From NCBI RefSeq assembly GCF_026151205.1, contig NC_087082.1, positions 1,640,001 to 1,704,000 on the forward strand: a stretch of DNA of 64,000 nucleotides, given 5' to 3'. The position numbers and the translations under genes are program-made. Position 1 is the first letter of the stretch, and each line of letters opens with the position of its first letter. Below are positions 33,380 through 45,267 of the stretch, in pieces. The stretch comes from Bolinopsis microptera (Eukaryota > Ctenophora > Tentaculata > Lobata > Bolinopsidae). The notes below the pieces were generated by a model. The model saw only the letters and a program-made list of their open reading frames with translations. It searched no databases and was not told where the DNA came from.

Positions 33380-35983
33380 AACCATTATGCAGCTACTTCA
33401 TGGTGCATTAGTGTCACAGACATTAGATACTGGCATCACACTCGACAGTGAAAAGAAAAAGAACTTGAAAATAACCGAAATATGGTATTAGCGGGTATTC
33501 CAATTTTAATTCAGTACCCACGCCACGGATATCTGATTCAACAAACAAAAAGCATTTAATGGTTGATATGTAACTCTAGAATCTTAGAATAAGGAGCCTT
33601 CCAAACGGCCTTATCTGTTATTTGTCGTCAACCTGGCTAGGTGTTGAATTCTGTGAAACGTAAGTATATTATTATTGTATTGAAGATGATTAGACTTTTC
33701 AATTAAGATGGCAATTAGAATCATAATATTAAAAAACGATAAATTTCCCAAAAACTTGTATCTTATATAATGTACGTTTCCAGAAAACGACGAGTCAGAG
33801 CCAAAACGAAAGAAGTATGCATAAGAAAGTTGACCCAGTCGCAAACAACAAGCTGCCAGCATTGCTCCACTATTATTCTGATATAATATTTGTTTTATTT
33901 ATTATTGACATGATTTATTTATATCACTACTTGAATTACACAAGGATCTATAGCTATAGTACATACATATTGCAATTGCAATGAAAAGCCGCGCAGTGAC
34001 ACGCTCATAACTGTTGCGGCGCAGCTTTTTATTGCAGTTTTTATTGCAATTCAATTGCAATTGCAATATGTATGTACTACGGCTTATTTCAGAGCATCTG
34101 AAATCATCAACCATGTTGTTTCTGGTCTCTTCTTAACTTATTGTATTTGAAATGGTATAATGTTAAAGGTTTTAGTCCCAAAAGGCACACAAATCCAGTT
34201 TATCTACCATAGCTTTATATTCATTTATCTAAATTAGGCCTTAGGGGAGGGGTTAAATTATTAAGTTTACTGTGTAATGTGTATTAGTTAAAAACCATTT
34301 TAAAGAACAAAATTGCCGACTTTTAATTTGTTAATGTGATGATTAAATTTGAGCCATGACAAGGATCCGGGTCCTGGTTCATTGAAAACTGAAAATTAAC
34401 TATTGATAAACCAACCAGGTGTGAAATATTTAATCATTTTCAAAATCAAGGTCAATGAACAGAAAATTGAAGATATTGTGTCTACACGGGTACAGACAAA
34501 GTGAGAGACTATTATATTGTGATTCTTGACTATATTGTGATTTTTGATTCATAAGCTTTCATTTCAAGACATAATTACAATTATTGAATCATTTTAGACC
34601 CACAGACCAAAACTTATCACTCTTAGGCCTTCGAAATTGTTTAACCGTCAACATGGATTCAAAGATCACATCACAAGAAATGTAGAACGGATAAAAATTG
34701 TCATACCGTGCACTATTATCTATTATTATGATTAAGCGTGACAGGGTAACTGTAATAGAGCACCGATGGCAATAACAAAAATGTGACTTTTGAATCATAG
34801 TAACTGGTTTTAATACTATTTAATACTATTTTGTACCCTAATAAATGATAAATAGCCAAGAAAAACGTTAAATGATTCATTAAACACAGCTCAAAATAGG
34901 CTTATTTTCAACGTTTAAGTTGTGATCATTGAATCATTTTGGTACCAATAACAATTTCAGATAAGAGATTCCATTCCTTACATGCATTATAGCCATCATA
35001 TCAATTTTGGTGTATTTGTGAATAGTACTTTTCAGATTATCTAGTTTTGAATCATCTTGCATTTCTAATTGCGTGACTTTTGAATCATTGGCACTTAAAT
35101 AACGATAACCCATGTGATATTATAAGCAATAGAGACTCCGTGATTTCAGCATCATGAAATTTAATCGAATTTCTAAAGGTCTAGTTAGATATACCAACCA
35201 AAAAAGAGTAATGACTATTTTTTAAAACGCATTTAAAAAAATCAATCTCTAGTGCCAGTTGCCACCTTTTTATGAACGTGTCCATATATTAAGACTGTAC
35301 AGAGAGATATTTGAAATATTATTTTGCGTTTGGAGCTACCCTAATGACCAGGACCCTATATAATTTAAAGAACAAATTAACCCACAGACCACACAAAATA
35401 AGACAGAAAATACGTTATGAACCAAAACTCATGAGGCTGCTAAAATCATTTAACGATCTGCTCCAACACGTCGGTTATAAATGTATATTATTTCTGTGGA
35501 AAATTAGTTTTTAATCGCTCGTTCCAACGCTTAAAGGGCAGCAAGTCTACAAGCCCCACCCGTACCCCCTTTTATTTTATATCATTTAGAGTTCCTCCTA
35601 CTTTTTCACAATTTCTCCTATTCTCCTACTTTTCCGCTTTTTGCCGCTTTTTGCTATATCTCTAACTTTGTTTTCCAGGGTTTGGACTGGCTTTACCCGT
35701 CTAAATCATTTCCATCACATTACATAATACTCAATAAATGTAATAGATTTGTAGTGTTGTATGTAATTTGTTTTTATATTTTTGTTCATGGGATTTCTAA
35801 TCCTTAAATTTTTTACTGTGTTTGCTGCTTTTTAACCTGTATTGTTTATAAGGTAGTTTTGTAATGTGTTAATTTAAAAAATACTCGTTTGGGATTTCCT
35901 CCTTTTCAGTCGTTTTCGTCTTCTTGATGTTTTCTTTTTTTCGATATTTTCCTTTCTCTGAATTTGTAAGGTTTTTATTTAGT
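33380..35983. other. type B spacer after copy 6
   Basis: Exon Z relic from 33784 has an early stop (GCATAAG), shared with unit 8. It shares with unit 8 the 3' variant CAGTACCCACGCCACGGATATC and TTGATATGTAACTC. The AGCC MITE is at 33952-34084. The heptamer region and acceptor/AATAAA block follow as in other units. Confidence 0.5.
33952..34084. mobile_element. small palindromic MITE (AGCC..GGCT), unit 6
   Basis: Same element and site as 28898-29030, with GCGCAGTGACACGCTCA in the loop as in unit 8. Confidence 0.8.
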
Positions 35984-36265
35984 TTAACCCATTAGGGACT
36001 CGACGAGTGGGTCGTTTATGTGTTTGTCCCCTGGGCCCTGTAATTTAGAACCTTCTAGAGGTTCAATACATTGGTTTTAGATAACAAACCAAAGTATTAA
36101 ACTCCACAAATCTTGTACGCAGATGCTCAAAATATATAGGGCTACATTATTGACCTCACAATAGGGAGTCGATGAATTACTAAAAATTAAACAACAAAGC
36201 TAATAATTCATGATAAAATTAGACATATATACGACCCACTCGTCCCTAATGCTCTAATGGGTTAA
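35984..36265. mobile_element. piggyBac-like TTAA MITE (unit 6/7)
   Basis: Complete TTAACCC..GGGTTAA element with the GGGACTCGACGAGTGGG variant at the left. Confidence 0.85.
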
Positions 36266-36687
36266 TTACCTTAGTTTCCTGAAAAGGGTAATCATCATTG
36301 TAAGATTTACTGTTATTTTGCTGGGGGTAATATTTCTTCTATTTCAGTGCTGTCTTTGCCGTATGCTGATAGTCTTTGTTGCCAGAAGAACTTGCACTTG
36401 CATAGTATATGGCATGCAGGCACTATATATCTAGACATGTGTTGTCCAAGTTTGCATCTGCCTCTTCCATTACCTCTGTGCAGCAGTCAAAGTGCAGTTT
36501 GATAGCGGACATTTTTCCATGTGGTAATTTGATTTGTCTTGTTGCTGTTATTTGGACTAATTCAGTCGCAGATTTGTTAAAATTTAATTTACATGAATTC
36601 CTTGCTGTTGATCTTTAAATTGATCGACTATTTTAGTCTTGATAGGACAACTCTATTTCTTTTAGATATCTGGTTTATATAATAGTG

Positions 36688-37719
36688 ATGGCAATCTTCG
36701 GAAACGCTACAGTCAGATACAATGATGATATGATCTCTTCATTAAGAGACGGGAACAATTGGGATGTATTCTTCAACTACTTCTTCGCAGCACTGTTTAT
36801 CTGTTGTCTCATTATTGGAATAACGCTGTATCATATTATTATCTGGTATCATTCAAAACAGAAGAAATCCCTGCCAACAATCTTGTTCCTACTGATAAGC
36901 TCAATCGATTTATTTAAAAGCGTATTCTCCCCGTTTTCTCTGGTTCCTAAACTTCTATCATCAGTTCATAATTCACCTCTTTACATTGAATTTGATCGAA
37001 GTTCCATATCTTGGACATTATATGCTAACAGTGCCATCTTTACAGTATGCGATATTGAAATCGATTTGTTGGTTTTTCTTTGTGTTTTACGCTACATCCA
37101 TATCAAAGACCCTATCGTTTCTGCCAGCAAAAGAAATATTGTTTGTGCTTTTTTCTTTATCGTGGGACTATTTAAGATATCTTCCAGAATAATTGAGGTT
37201 CAATGGAAGCCAGTCGCCTTCTATAGGATTTTCGATGGTGTTTCAACAGCAAATATACTGGTAGCAAGAACATTGCCGATGATAAGTCTTTCTCTAAACT
37301 GTTTACTTTTGCTATTTGGAGGCCTATTCAGCACACTTACGATAATTCATCTCAAAAATGCGGATACTGCATCATCAGAAATGTCCAGTAGAAACATTGA
37401 CAAAAGTATTCAAGCTATTGGTGCTATGAACGTTTTCAATGTCTTGATTTTGGTAGTAAATGTTGGTTACTCCATTTATTTGAACATATTCAACAACAAT
37501 AATTCGAGTTCGTTTTGGGACTTTGTTGAGTTTACTAACTGTCATGGACTGCCACTTGTGCAGTCCTCATTTAATGCTGTCTCATTTCTTCTGATCAGCA
37601 GTTCATTCAAGGTTTTTGTTAAAACGTTGCTAAATTTAAGAAGAGTAAATCCAAACATTGAGGTAGCAGTTAATCAACAAACTTACTCAATGGACAGAAT
37701 CAGTTTACATGGACCATAA
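36688..37719 (+). CDS. rhodopsin-like 7-TM receptor, copy 7 (type B)
   Basis: Intact, 343 residues. Alleles: MISSLRDGN, GITLYHIII (Pro-to-His in TM1, unique), KQKKS, VFSPFSL, IEFDR, WTLYANS, DIEIDLLVFLC, ASKRN, GLFKISSRIIEV, FYRIF, ANILV, SLSLN, SEM, AIGAMN, LNIFNNNNSSS, tail NIEVAVNQQTYS. So it has the TM2 allele of copies 3, 9 and 10, the TM3 allele of copy 6 and the TM4-TM5 block of copies 2 and 8: a clear mosaic. Confidence 0.9.
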   Translation: MAIFGNATVRYNDDMISSLRDGNNWDVFFNYFFAALFICCLIIGITLYHIIIWYHSKQKKSLPTILFLLISSIDLFKSVFSPFSLVPKLLSSVHNSPLYIEFDRSSISWTLYANSAIFTVCDIEIDLLVFLCVLRYIHIKDPIVSASKRNIVCAFFFIVGLFKISSRIIEVQWKPVAFYRIFDGVSTANILVARTLPMISLSLNCLLLLFGGLFSTLTIIHLKNADTASSEMSSRNIDKSIQAIGAMNVFNVLILVVNVGYSIYLNIFNNNNSSSFWDFVEFTNCHGLPLVQSSFNAVSFLLISSSFKVFVKTLLNLRRVNPNIEVAVNQQTYSMDRISLHGP

Positions 37720-39221
37720 AACTATCATGCAGCTACTTCATGGTGCATTAGTGTCACCGATATTAGATACTGGCATCACACTTGACAGTGAAAAGAAAAA
37801 GAACTTGAAAAAGAACCGAAATATGGTCTGGTGGTGGGTATTCCAATTTTAATTCAGAACCCACGGATATCTGATTCAACAAACAAAAAGCACTCAATGG
37901 TTGGTACACTCTAGAAGCTTTGAATAAGGAGCCTTCCAAGCAGCCTTACCTGTCATTTTGTCGTCAACCTGGCTAGGTGTTGAATTCTGTAAAACGTAAG
38001 TTATTATTATTGTAATGAAGTTGATTAGACTTTTAAATTAAGATGGCAATTGGAATCATAATATTAAAAAACGATAAATTTCCCATAAACTTGTATCTTA
38101 TATAATGTACGTTTCCAGAAAACGACGAGTCAGAGCCAAAACGAAAGAAGTATGCAAAAGAAAGTTGGCCCGGTCGCAAACAACAAGCTGCCAGCATTGC
38201 TCCACTATAATTCTGATATAATATTTGTGTCACTGACGGACATCTTATTATTGACATAATTTATTTAAATCACTACTTGAATTACACAATTACAAGGGTC
38301 TATTTCAGAGCATCTTAAATCATCAACCATGTTGTTTCTGGTCTCTTCTTAACTTATTATATTTGAAATGGTACAATGTTAAAGGTTTTAGTCGTAAAAG
38401 GTACACAAATCCAGTTTATCTACCATAGCTTTATATTCATTTATCTAAATTAGGCCTTAGGGGAGGGGTTAAATTATTAAGTTTACTGTGTAATGTGTAT
38501 TAGTTAACAACCATTTTAAAGAACAAAATTGCCGACTTTTAATTTGTTAATGTGATGATTAAATTTGAGCCATGACAAGGATCCGGGTCCTGGTTCATTG
38601 AAAACTGAAAATTAACTATTGATAAACCAACCAGGTGTGAAATATTTAATCATTTTCAAAATCAAGGTCAATGAACAGAAAATTGAAGATATTGTGTCTA
38701 CACGGGTACAGACAAAGTGAGAGACTATATATTATTGTGATTCTAGACTATATTATTGTGATTTTTGATTCATTAGCTTTCATTTCAAGACATAATTACA
38801 ATTATTGAATCATTTTAGACCCACAGACCAAAACTTATCACTCTTAGGCCTTCGAAATTGTTTAACCGTCAACATGGATTCAAAGATCACATCACAAGAA
38901 ACATAGAACGGATAAAAATTGTCATACCGTGCACTATTATCTATTATTATGATCAAGCGTGACAGGGTAACTGTAATTGAGCACCGATGGCAATAACAAA
39001 AATGTGACTTTTGAATCATAGTAACTGGTTTTAATATTATTTAATACTATTTTGTACCCTAATAAATGATAAATAGCCAAGAAAAACGTTAAATGATTCA
39101 TTAAACACAGCTTAAAATAGGCTTATTTTCAACGTTTAAGTTGTGATCATTGAATCATTTTGGTACCAATAACAATTTCAGATAAGAGATTCCATTCCTT
39201 ACATGCATTATAGCCATCATA

Positions 39222-39313
39222 TTAGGACGCAATGAAACTACCGGACCACGATGTATGGGGACTTGCCACCCCATGGCAACATTAAAATATATCGACTCTG
39301 TTACATCGTTTCC
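39222..39313. mobile_element. short TA-flanked insertion, 92 bp
   Basis: Between TA dinucleotides (39220-39221 and 39314-39315); the empty site CCATCATATCAATTTT is seen in the other units. Ends TTAGGACGCAATGAAAC and GTTACATCGTTTCC are imperfectly inverted, about 10 of 14 positions. Probable MITE. Confidence 0.65.
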
Positions 39314-39545
39314 TATCAATTTTGGTGTATTTGTGAATAGTACATTTCAGATTATCTAGTTTTGAATCATCTTGCATTTCTAATTGTGTGACTTTTGAAT
39401 CATTGGCACTTAAATAACGATAACCCATGTGATATTATAAGCAATAGAGACTCCGTGATTTCAGCATCATGAAATTTAATCGAATTTCTAAAGGTCTAGT
39501 TAGATATACCAACCAACAACCGACTATTTTCTAAAACGCATTTAA

Positions 39546-39572
39546 AACAAGAATTGCGCCCGTTGTTTCGTT
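39546..39572. other. 27-bp filler matching the end of 29470-30013
   Basis: AACAAGAATTGCGCCCGTTG plus TTTCGTT replaces AAAATCAATCT of the other units and is the reverse complement of the right end of the unit 5 insertion. Confidence 0.75.
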
Positions 39573-40312
39573 CTATAGTGCCACCTTTTTATGAACGTGT
39601 CCATATATTAAGACTGTACAGAGCTAGAGAGATATTTGAAATATTATTTTGCGTTTGGAGCTACCCTAATGACCAGGGCCCTATATATTTTAAAGAACAA
39701 ATTAACTCACAGACCATACAAAATAAGACAGAAAATACGTTATGAACCAAAACTCATGAGGCTGATAAAATCATTTAGTCATTATCAAAACGATCTGCTC
39801 CAACACGTCGGTTATAAATGTATATTATTTCTGTGGAAAATTAGTTTTTAATCGCTCGTTCCAACGCTTAAAGGGCATCATGTCTACAAGCCCCACCAGT
39901 ACCCCCTTTTATTTTATATCATTTAGAGTTCCTCCTACTTTTTCACCATTTCTCCTATTCTCCTACTTTTTGCCGCTTTTTGCTATATCTCTTACTTTGT
40001 TTTCCAGGGTTTGGACTGGCTTTACCCGTTTAAAACGTTTCCATCACGTTACATAATACTCAATAAATGTAATAGATTTGTAGTGTTGTATGTAATTAGT
40101 TTTTATATTTTTGTTCATGGGATTTCGAATACTTTAATTTTTACTGTGTTTGCTGCTTTTTAACCTGTATTATTTATAAGGTAGTTTTGTAATGTGTTAA
40201 TTTAAAAAATACCCTTTTTGGGATTTCCTCCTTTTCAGTCGTTTTCGTCTTCTTGATGTTTTCTTTTTTTCGATATTTTCCTTTCTCTGAATTTGTAAGT
40301 TTTTTATTTAGT

Positions 40313-40574
40313 TTAACCCATTCGGGACGAGTGGGTCATTTATGTCCCCTGTAATTTAGAACCTTCATGAGGCTCAATACATTGGTTTTAGATAACAAAC
40401 CAAAGTATTAAACTCCACAAATCTTGTACGCAGATGCTCAAAATATATAGGGCTACATTATTGACCTCACAATAGGGAGTCGATGAATTACTAACAATTA
40501 AACAAAAAAGTCAATAATTCATGATAAAAGTAGACATAAACGACCCACTCGTCCCTAATGCTCTAATGGGTTAA
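40313..40574. mobile_element. piggyBac-like TTAA MITE (unit 7/8)
   Basis: Complete; the left arm is the short variant TTAACCCATTCGGGACGAGT. Confidence 0.85.
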
Positions 40575-41078
40575 TTACCTTAGTTTCCTGAAAAGGGTAA
40601 TCATCTTTGTAAGATTTACTGTTATTTTGCTGGGGGAAATATTTCTTCTATTTCAGTGCTGTCTTTGCCGTATGCTGATAGTCTTTGTCGCCAGAAGAAC
40701 TTGCACTTGCATAGTATATGGCATGCAGTACGATATATCTAGACAGGCACGATATATCTAGACATTTGGTGTCCAAGTTTGCATCTGCCTCTTCCATTAC
40801 CTCTGTGCAGTAGTCACATTGCAGTTTGATAGCGGACATTTCTCCATGTGGTAATTTGATAGGTGGATTTTTATAGGTGGATTTTCCATATATAGATAAT
40901 TTTAGTAGTGTGTCCTGTTGTCTTTGTTGCTGTTATTTGGACTAATTCAGTCGCAGATTTGTTTAAATTTAATTTTCATGAATTCCTTGCTGTTGATCTT
41001 TAAATTGATCGACTATTTTAGTCTTGATAAGACAACTCTACTTCTTTTAGATGTCTGGTTTATAATAGTGATGGAGTG

Positions 41079-42104
41079 ATGGCAATCTTCGGAAACGCTA
41101 CAGTCAGATACAATGATGATATGATCTCTTCATTAAGAGACGGGAACAATTGGGATGTATTCTTCAACTACTTCTTCGCAGCACTGTTTATCTGTTGTCT
41201 CATTATTGGAATAACGCTGTATCCTATTATTATATGGTATCATTCAACACAGAAGAAATCCCTGCCAACAATCTTATTCCTACTGATAAGCTCAATCGAT
41301 TTATTTAAAAGTATCTACTCGCCGATTGCTCTGGTTCCTAAACTTCTATCATCAGTTCATAATTCACCCCTTTACATTGTATTTGATCGAAGTTCCATAT
41401 CTTGGACATCGTATGCTAACAGTGCCATCTTTACAGTATGCGATATGGAAATCGATTTGTTGGTTTTACTTTGTGTTTTACGCTACATCCATATCAAAGA
41501 CCCTATCGTTTCTGCCAGCAAAAGAAATATTGTTTGTGCTTTTTTCTTTATCGTGGGACTATTAAAGATATCTTCCAGAATAATTGAGGTTCAATGGAAG
41601 CCAGTCGCCTTCTATAGGATTTTCGATGGTGTTTCAACAGCAAATATACTGGTAGCAAGAACATTGCCGATGATTAGTCTTTCTCTAAACTGTTTACTTC
41701 TGCTATTTGGAGGCCTCTTCAGCACACTTACGATAATTCATCTCAAAAATGCGGATACTGCATCATCAGAAATGTCCAGTAGAAACATTGACAAAAGTAT
41801 TCAAGCTATTGGTGCTATGAACGTTTTCAATGTCTTGATTTTGGTAGTAAATGTTGGTTACTCCATTTATTTGAACATATTCAACAACAATAATTCGAGT
41901 TCGTTTTGGGACTTTGTTGAGTTTACTAACTGTCATGGACTGCCACTTGTACAGTCCTCATTTAATGCTGTCTCATTTCTTCTGATCAGCAGCTCATTCA
42001 AGGTTTTTGTTAAAACGTTGCTAAATTTAAGAAGAGTAAATCCAAACGTTGGGGTAGCAGTTAATCAACAAACTTGCTCAATGGACAGATCACATGGACC
42101 ATAA
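41079..42104 (+). CDS. rhodopsin-like 7-TM receptor, copy 8 (type B)
   Basis: Intact, 341 residues; six bases are missing near the end (MDRSHGP for MDRISLHGP). Alleles: MISSLRDGN, IYSPIAL, IVFDR, DMEIDLLVLLC, ASKRN, SSRIIEV, FYRIF, ANILV, SLSLN, SEM, AIGAMN, LNIFNNNNSSS. An 8-bp duplication just upstream (GTGATGGAGTGATGGC) creates an extra ATG at 41071 followed by GAG TGA, a two-codon upstream frame overlapping the true start region. Confidence 0.9.
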   Translation: MAIFGNATVRYNDDMISSLRDGNNWDVFFNYFFAALFICCLIIGITLYPIIIWYHSTQKKSLPTILFLLISSIDLFKSIYSPIALVPKLLSSVHNSPLYIVFDRSSISWTSYANSAIFTVCDMEIDLLVLLCVLRYIHIKDPIVSASKRNIVCAFFFIVGLLKISSRIIEVQWKPVAFYRIFDGVSTANILVARTLPMISLSLNCLLLLFGGLFSTLTIIHLKNADTASSEMSSRNIDKSIQAIGAMNVFNVLILVVNVGYSIYLNIFNNNNSSSFWDFVEFTNCHGLPLVQSSFNAVSFLLISSSFKVFVKTLLNLRRVNPNVGVAVNQQTCSMDRSHGP

Positions 42105-43086
42105 AACTATCATGCAGCTACTTCATGGTGCATTAGTGTCACAGACATTAGATACTGGCATCACACTTGACAGTGAAAAGAAAAAGAACTTGAAAAATAA
42201 CCGAAATATGGTCTGGTGGTGGGTATTTCAATTTTAATTCAGTACCCACGCCACGGATATCTGATTCAACAAACAAAAAGCATTTAATGGTTGATATGTA
42301 ACTCTAGAATCTTAGAATAAGGAGCCTTCCAAACGGCCTTTAAATCTGTTATTTGTCGTCAACCTGGCTAGGTGTTGAATTCTGTGAAACGTAAGTATAT
42401 TATTATTGTATTGAAGATGATTAGACTTTTCAATTAAGATGGCAATTGGAATCATAATATTAAAAAACGATAAATTTCCCAAATATATTATATATAATGT
42501 ACGTTTCCAGAAAACGACGAGTCAGAGCCAAAACGAAAGAAGTACGCATAAGAAAGTTGACCCAGTCGCAAACAACAAGCTGCCAGCATTGCTCCACTAT
42601 TATTCTGATATAATATTTGTTTTATTTATTATTGACATGATTTATTTATATCACTACTTGAATTACACAAGGATCTATAGCTATAGTACATACATATTGC
42701 AATTGCAATGAAAAGCCGCGCAGTGACACGCTCACAACTGTTGCGGCGCAGCTTTTTATTGCAGTTTTTATTGCAATTCAATTGCAATTGCAATATGTAT
42801 GTACTACGGCTTATTTCAGAGCATCTGAAATCATCAACCATGTTGTTTCTGGTCTCTTCTTAACTTATTATATTTGAAATGGTATAATGTTAAAGGTTTT
42901 AGTCGTAAAAGGCACACAAATCCAGTTTATCTACCATAGCTTTATATCCATTTATCTAAATTAGGGGAGGGGTTAAATTATTAAAATTACTGTGTAATGT
43001 GTATTAGTTAACAACCATTTTAAAGAACAAAATTGCCGACTTTTAATTTGTTAATGAGTTAATGTGATGATTAAATTTCGGGTCCT
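42105..43086. other. 3' region of copy 8
   Basis: Exon Z relic from 42511 with the same early stop as unit 6, then the AGCC MITE at 42679-42811, then AT-rich spacer up to the LINE insertion. Confidence 0.45.
42679..42811. mobile_element. small palindromic MITE (AGCC..GGCT), unit 8
   Basis: Same element and site as in unit 6, nearly identical. Confidence 0.8.
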
Positions 43087-43096
43087 GGTTCATTGA

Positions 43097-44082
43097 ACAG
43101 CCATGCATTGGGTCTTCTTTGCATTTATTCTGAGCCCAGCGTAGGAGCTGTAATGAACTAATAGATCAGTTGATTCCTGTAGGCCTTCCCCTGAGTTGTC
43201 CATAATAGCCATGTCATCAGCATAATCGGTGTCCAGAATGACCTTTTTTCCTCGACCGTCTTCATCTCTTTCTGCAGCACTGATGATCTTGTTGGTCTCA
43301 GCCAGAAATGCAGAAAAGTTTAGGCAGAAATTAAAGAAGACCCAATGCATGGCTGTAAGCAAGTGCGCCTCCCAGCGACCTTTCATCAAGGATGATTGTA
43401 TTGAGCTGTCGGTTGAGGGTGAACCCGTCGAGCAGGTTAGCAACTTTGTCTACCTGGGTGCAACTATCAGTGGGGATGGGACAATCAACAGAGACCTGGA
43501 TGTCCGTATTCAGAAGGCTAATGGCGCCTTTCATCAGCTCTGGAACATTTGGAATAGCAGAACTATAAAGAGTCCAACCAAGATCAGGATCTATAGGGCT
43601 GCTGTCCTCACCATCTTGTTGTATGGAGCTGAAGTCTGGAACACCACCAAAAAGCAGATGAAACGCTTCGAGGTTTTCCATCAAACCTCCTTGAGAAGGA
43701 TCCTTAGGATTAAATGGTTCTTTCATGTGACCAACGACGAAGTTCTTAGGAGGGCTTGCATCAAGTCAGTTGAGACTTTCATCAGTGCTGCCAGGCTACG
43801 TTGGTATGGACATGTAGTTAGAATGCCAGACTCTAGACTACCGAGGTTTCTGTTGAACTGGAAGCCAAATTATGGAAAGAGGTCAAGGGGCAGAAGTCCT
43901 GCGTACTCGAAGATGCTGCTAAGTTTACAGGTGTTGAAAACATCGACAACGACACAACAGAAGCTTTGGCTACCAACCGAGTACAGTGGAGACATATGTT
44001 ACGCCGCCAACGCGATGTGTGTGATGCAGGCCACTCCAACGACTAGGAGGAGACCTTACCATGAAACATGTAATGTATGTAT
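43097..44082 (+). mobile_element. 5'-inverted, truncated LINE (twin-priming type)
   Basis: Flanked by a 10-bp duplication GGTTCATTGA (43087-43096, 44083-44092). The first ~245 bp encode reverse transcriptase on the minus strand (GKKVILDTDYADDMAIMDNS, ending KKTQCMAV). From about 43330 the + strand encodes the following part, again starting KKTQCMAV, then YLGATISGDG and RLRWYGHVVRMPDSRLPR. About 22 bp (AAGAAGACCCAATGCATGGC..) is present in both arms, in opposite orientation. The end has ATGTAATGTATGTAT. RTE/CR1-like by motif; only the RT end and C terminus remain. Confidence 0.9.
43331..44039 (+). pseudogene. LINE C-terminal region, direct part
   Basis: Frame of about 230 codons: end of RT palm, thumb-like region and C-terminal domain (LYGAEVWNTTKKQMKRFEVF, then HQTSLRRILRIKW, RLRWYGHVVRM). 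No start or RT core on this strand, so it is a dead 3' fragment. Confidence 0.85.
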
Positions 44083-44092
44083 GGTTCATTGA

Positions 44093-44737
44093 GAACTGAA
44101 AAATTAACTATTGATAAACCAACCAGGTGTGAAATATTTAATCATTTTCAAAATCAAGGTCAATGAACAGAAAATTGAAGATATTGTGTCTACACGGGTA
44201 CAGACACAGTGAGAGACTATATTGTGATTCTAGACTATATTGTGATTTTTGATTCATTAGCTTTCATTTCAAGACATAATTACAATAATTGAATCATTTT
44301 AGACCCTCAGACCAAAACTTATCACTCTTAGGCCTTCGAAATTGTTTAACCGTCAACATGGATTCAAAGATCACATCACAAGAAATATAGAACGGATAAA
44401 ACTACTATTTTGTACCCTAATTAATGATAGTATGATAAATAGCCAAGAATAACGTTAAATGATTCATTAAACACAGCTCAAAATAGGCTTATTTTCAACG
44501 TTTAAGTTGTGATCATTGAATCATTTTGGTACCAATAACAATTTCAGATAAGAAATTCCATTCCTTACATGCATTGTAGCCATCATATCAATTTTGGTGT
44601 ATTTGTGAATAGTACTTTTCAGATTATCTAGTTTTGAATCATCTTGCATTTCTAATTGCGTGACTTTTGAATCATTGGCACTTAAATAACGATAACCCAT
44701 GTGATATTATAAGCAATAGAGACTCCGTGATTTCAGC
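44093..44737. other. type B spacer between LINE and hAT element
   Basis: Heptamer region with a deletion of about 140-150 bp compared with other units (GATAAAACTACTATTTTGTACC). No gene. Confidence 0.45.
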
Positions 44738-45267
44738 CAGTGATCGACCGGGATCCCGGCCCCGGATACGGCCTGGATTTGTGTTTTTTCCCCGGCCCCG
44801 GCCCCGGCAAAATAATTTTCAAAATCCCGGCCCTGGCCAGAGGCCCCCTATCCCGGCCCCGGCTGTTTTGTCAATTTCGACCGGGGACGAACCGGGGACG
44901 AACTAGTAGTACTATAGTACGTGTAAGGTGGCTGGGGTAGAGTAAACAAGAGCTCCAAACCAATTCAAACAAATCACGAAAGTAGTAATGTAAACAGTGT
45001 TTGGTGTAATTATACTTAAACATTGTGTAGCTGCCTTCTAGGTTGACCTTGAAGCTAGCTCACATTGATACGAGTTTCTGGAAACTTTCAAAAATTTTCA
45101 AAATTAGATTTAAAAAATCCCGGCCCCGGCCCCGGCATATTTTAGCCAATCCCGGCCCGGCCCCGGCCTTGGCAACATTTCAAAATCCCGGTTAATCCCG
45201 GCCCCCGGCTGATTCAACTTGGTCCCGGCCCCGGCCCCGGCTAAATTTCGTCCCCGGTCGATCCCTG
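44738..45267. mobile_element. hAT element, non-autonomous, 530 bp, CCCGGC-rich
   Basis: TIR CAGTGATCGACCGGG with CCCGGTCGATCCCTG, perfect 8-bp duplication ATTTCAGC (44730-44737, 45268-45275). Both arms are filled with CCCGGCCCCGGC repeats, in striking contrast to the AT-rich host. Frames through it (RPRPGPG) are compositional. No transposase. Confidence 0.92.

Larger units (their letters stand above)
37720..40312. other. type B spacer after copy 7
   Basis: Exon Z relic from 38119 ends early (CTATAATTC). Lacks the AGCC MITE. Carries the TA MITE at 39222 and the 27-bp filler at 39546. Heptamer region 38760-39420 and acceptor/AATAAA block as elsewhere. Confidence 0.5.
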
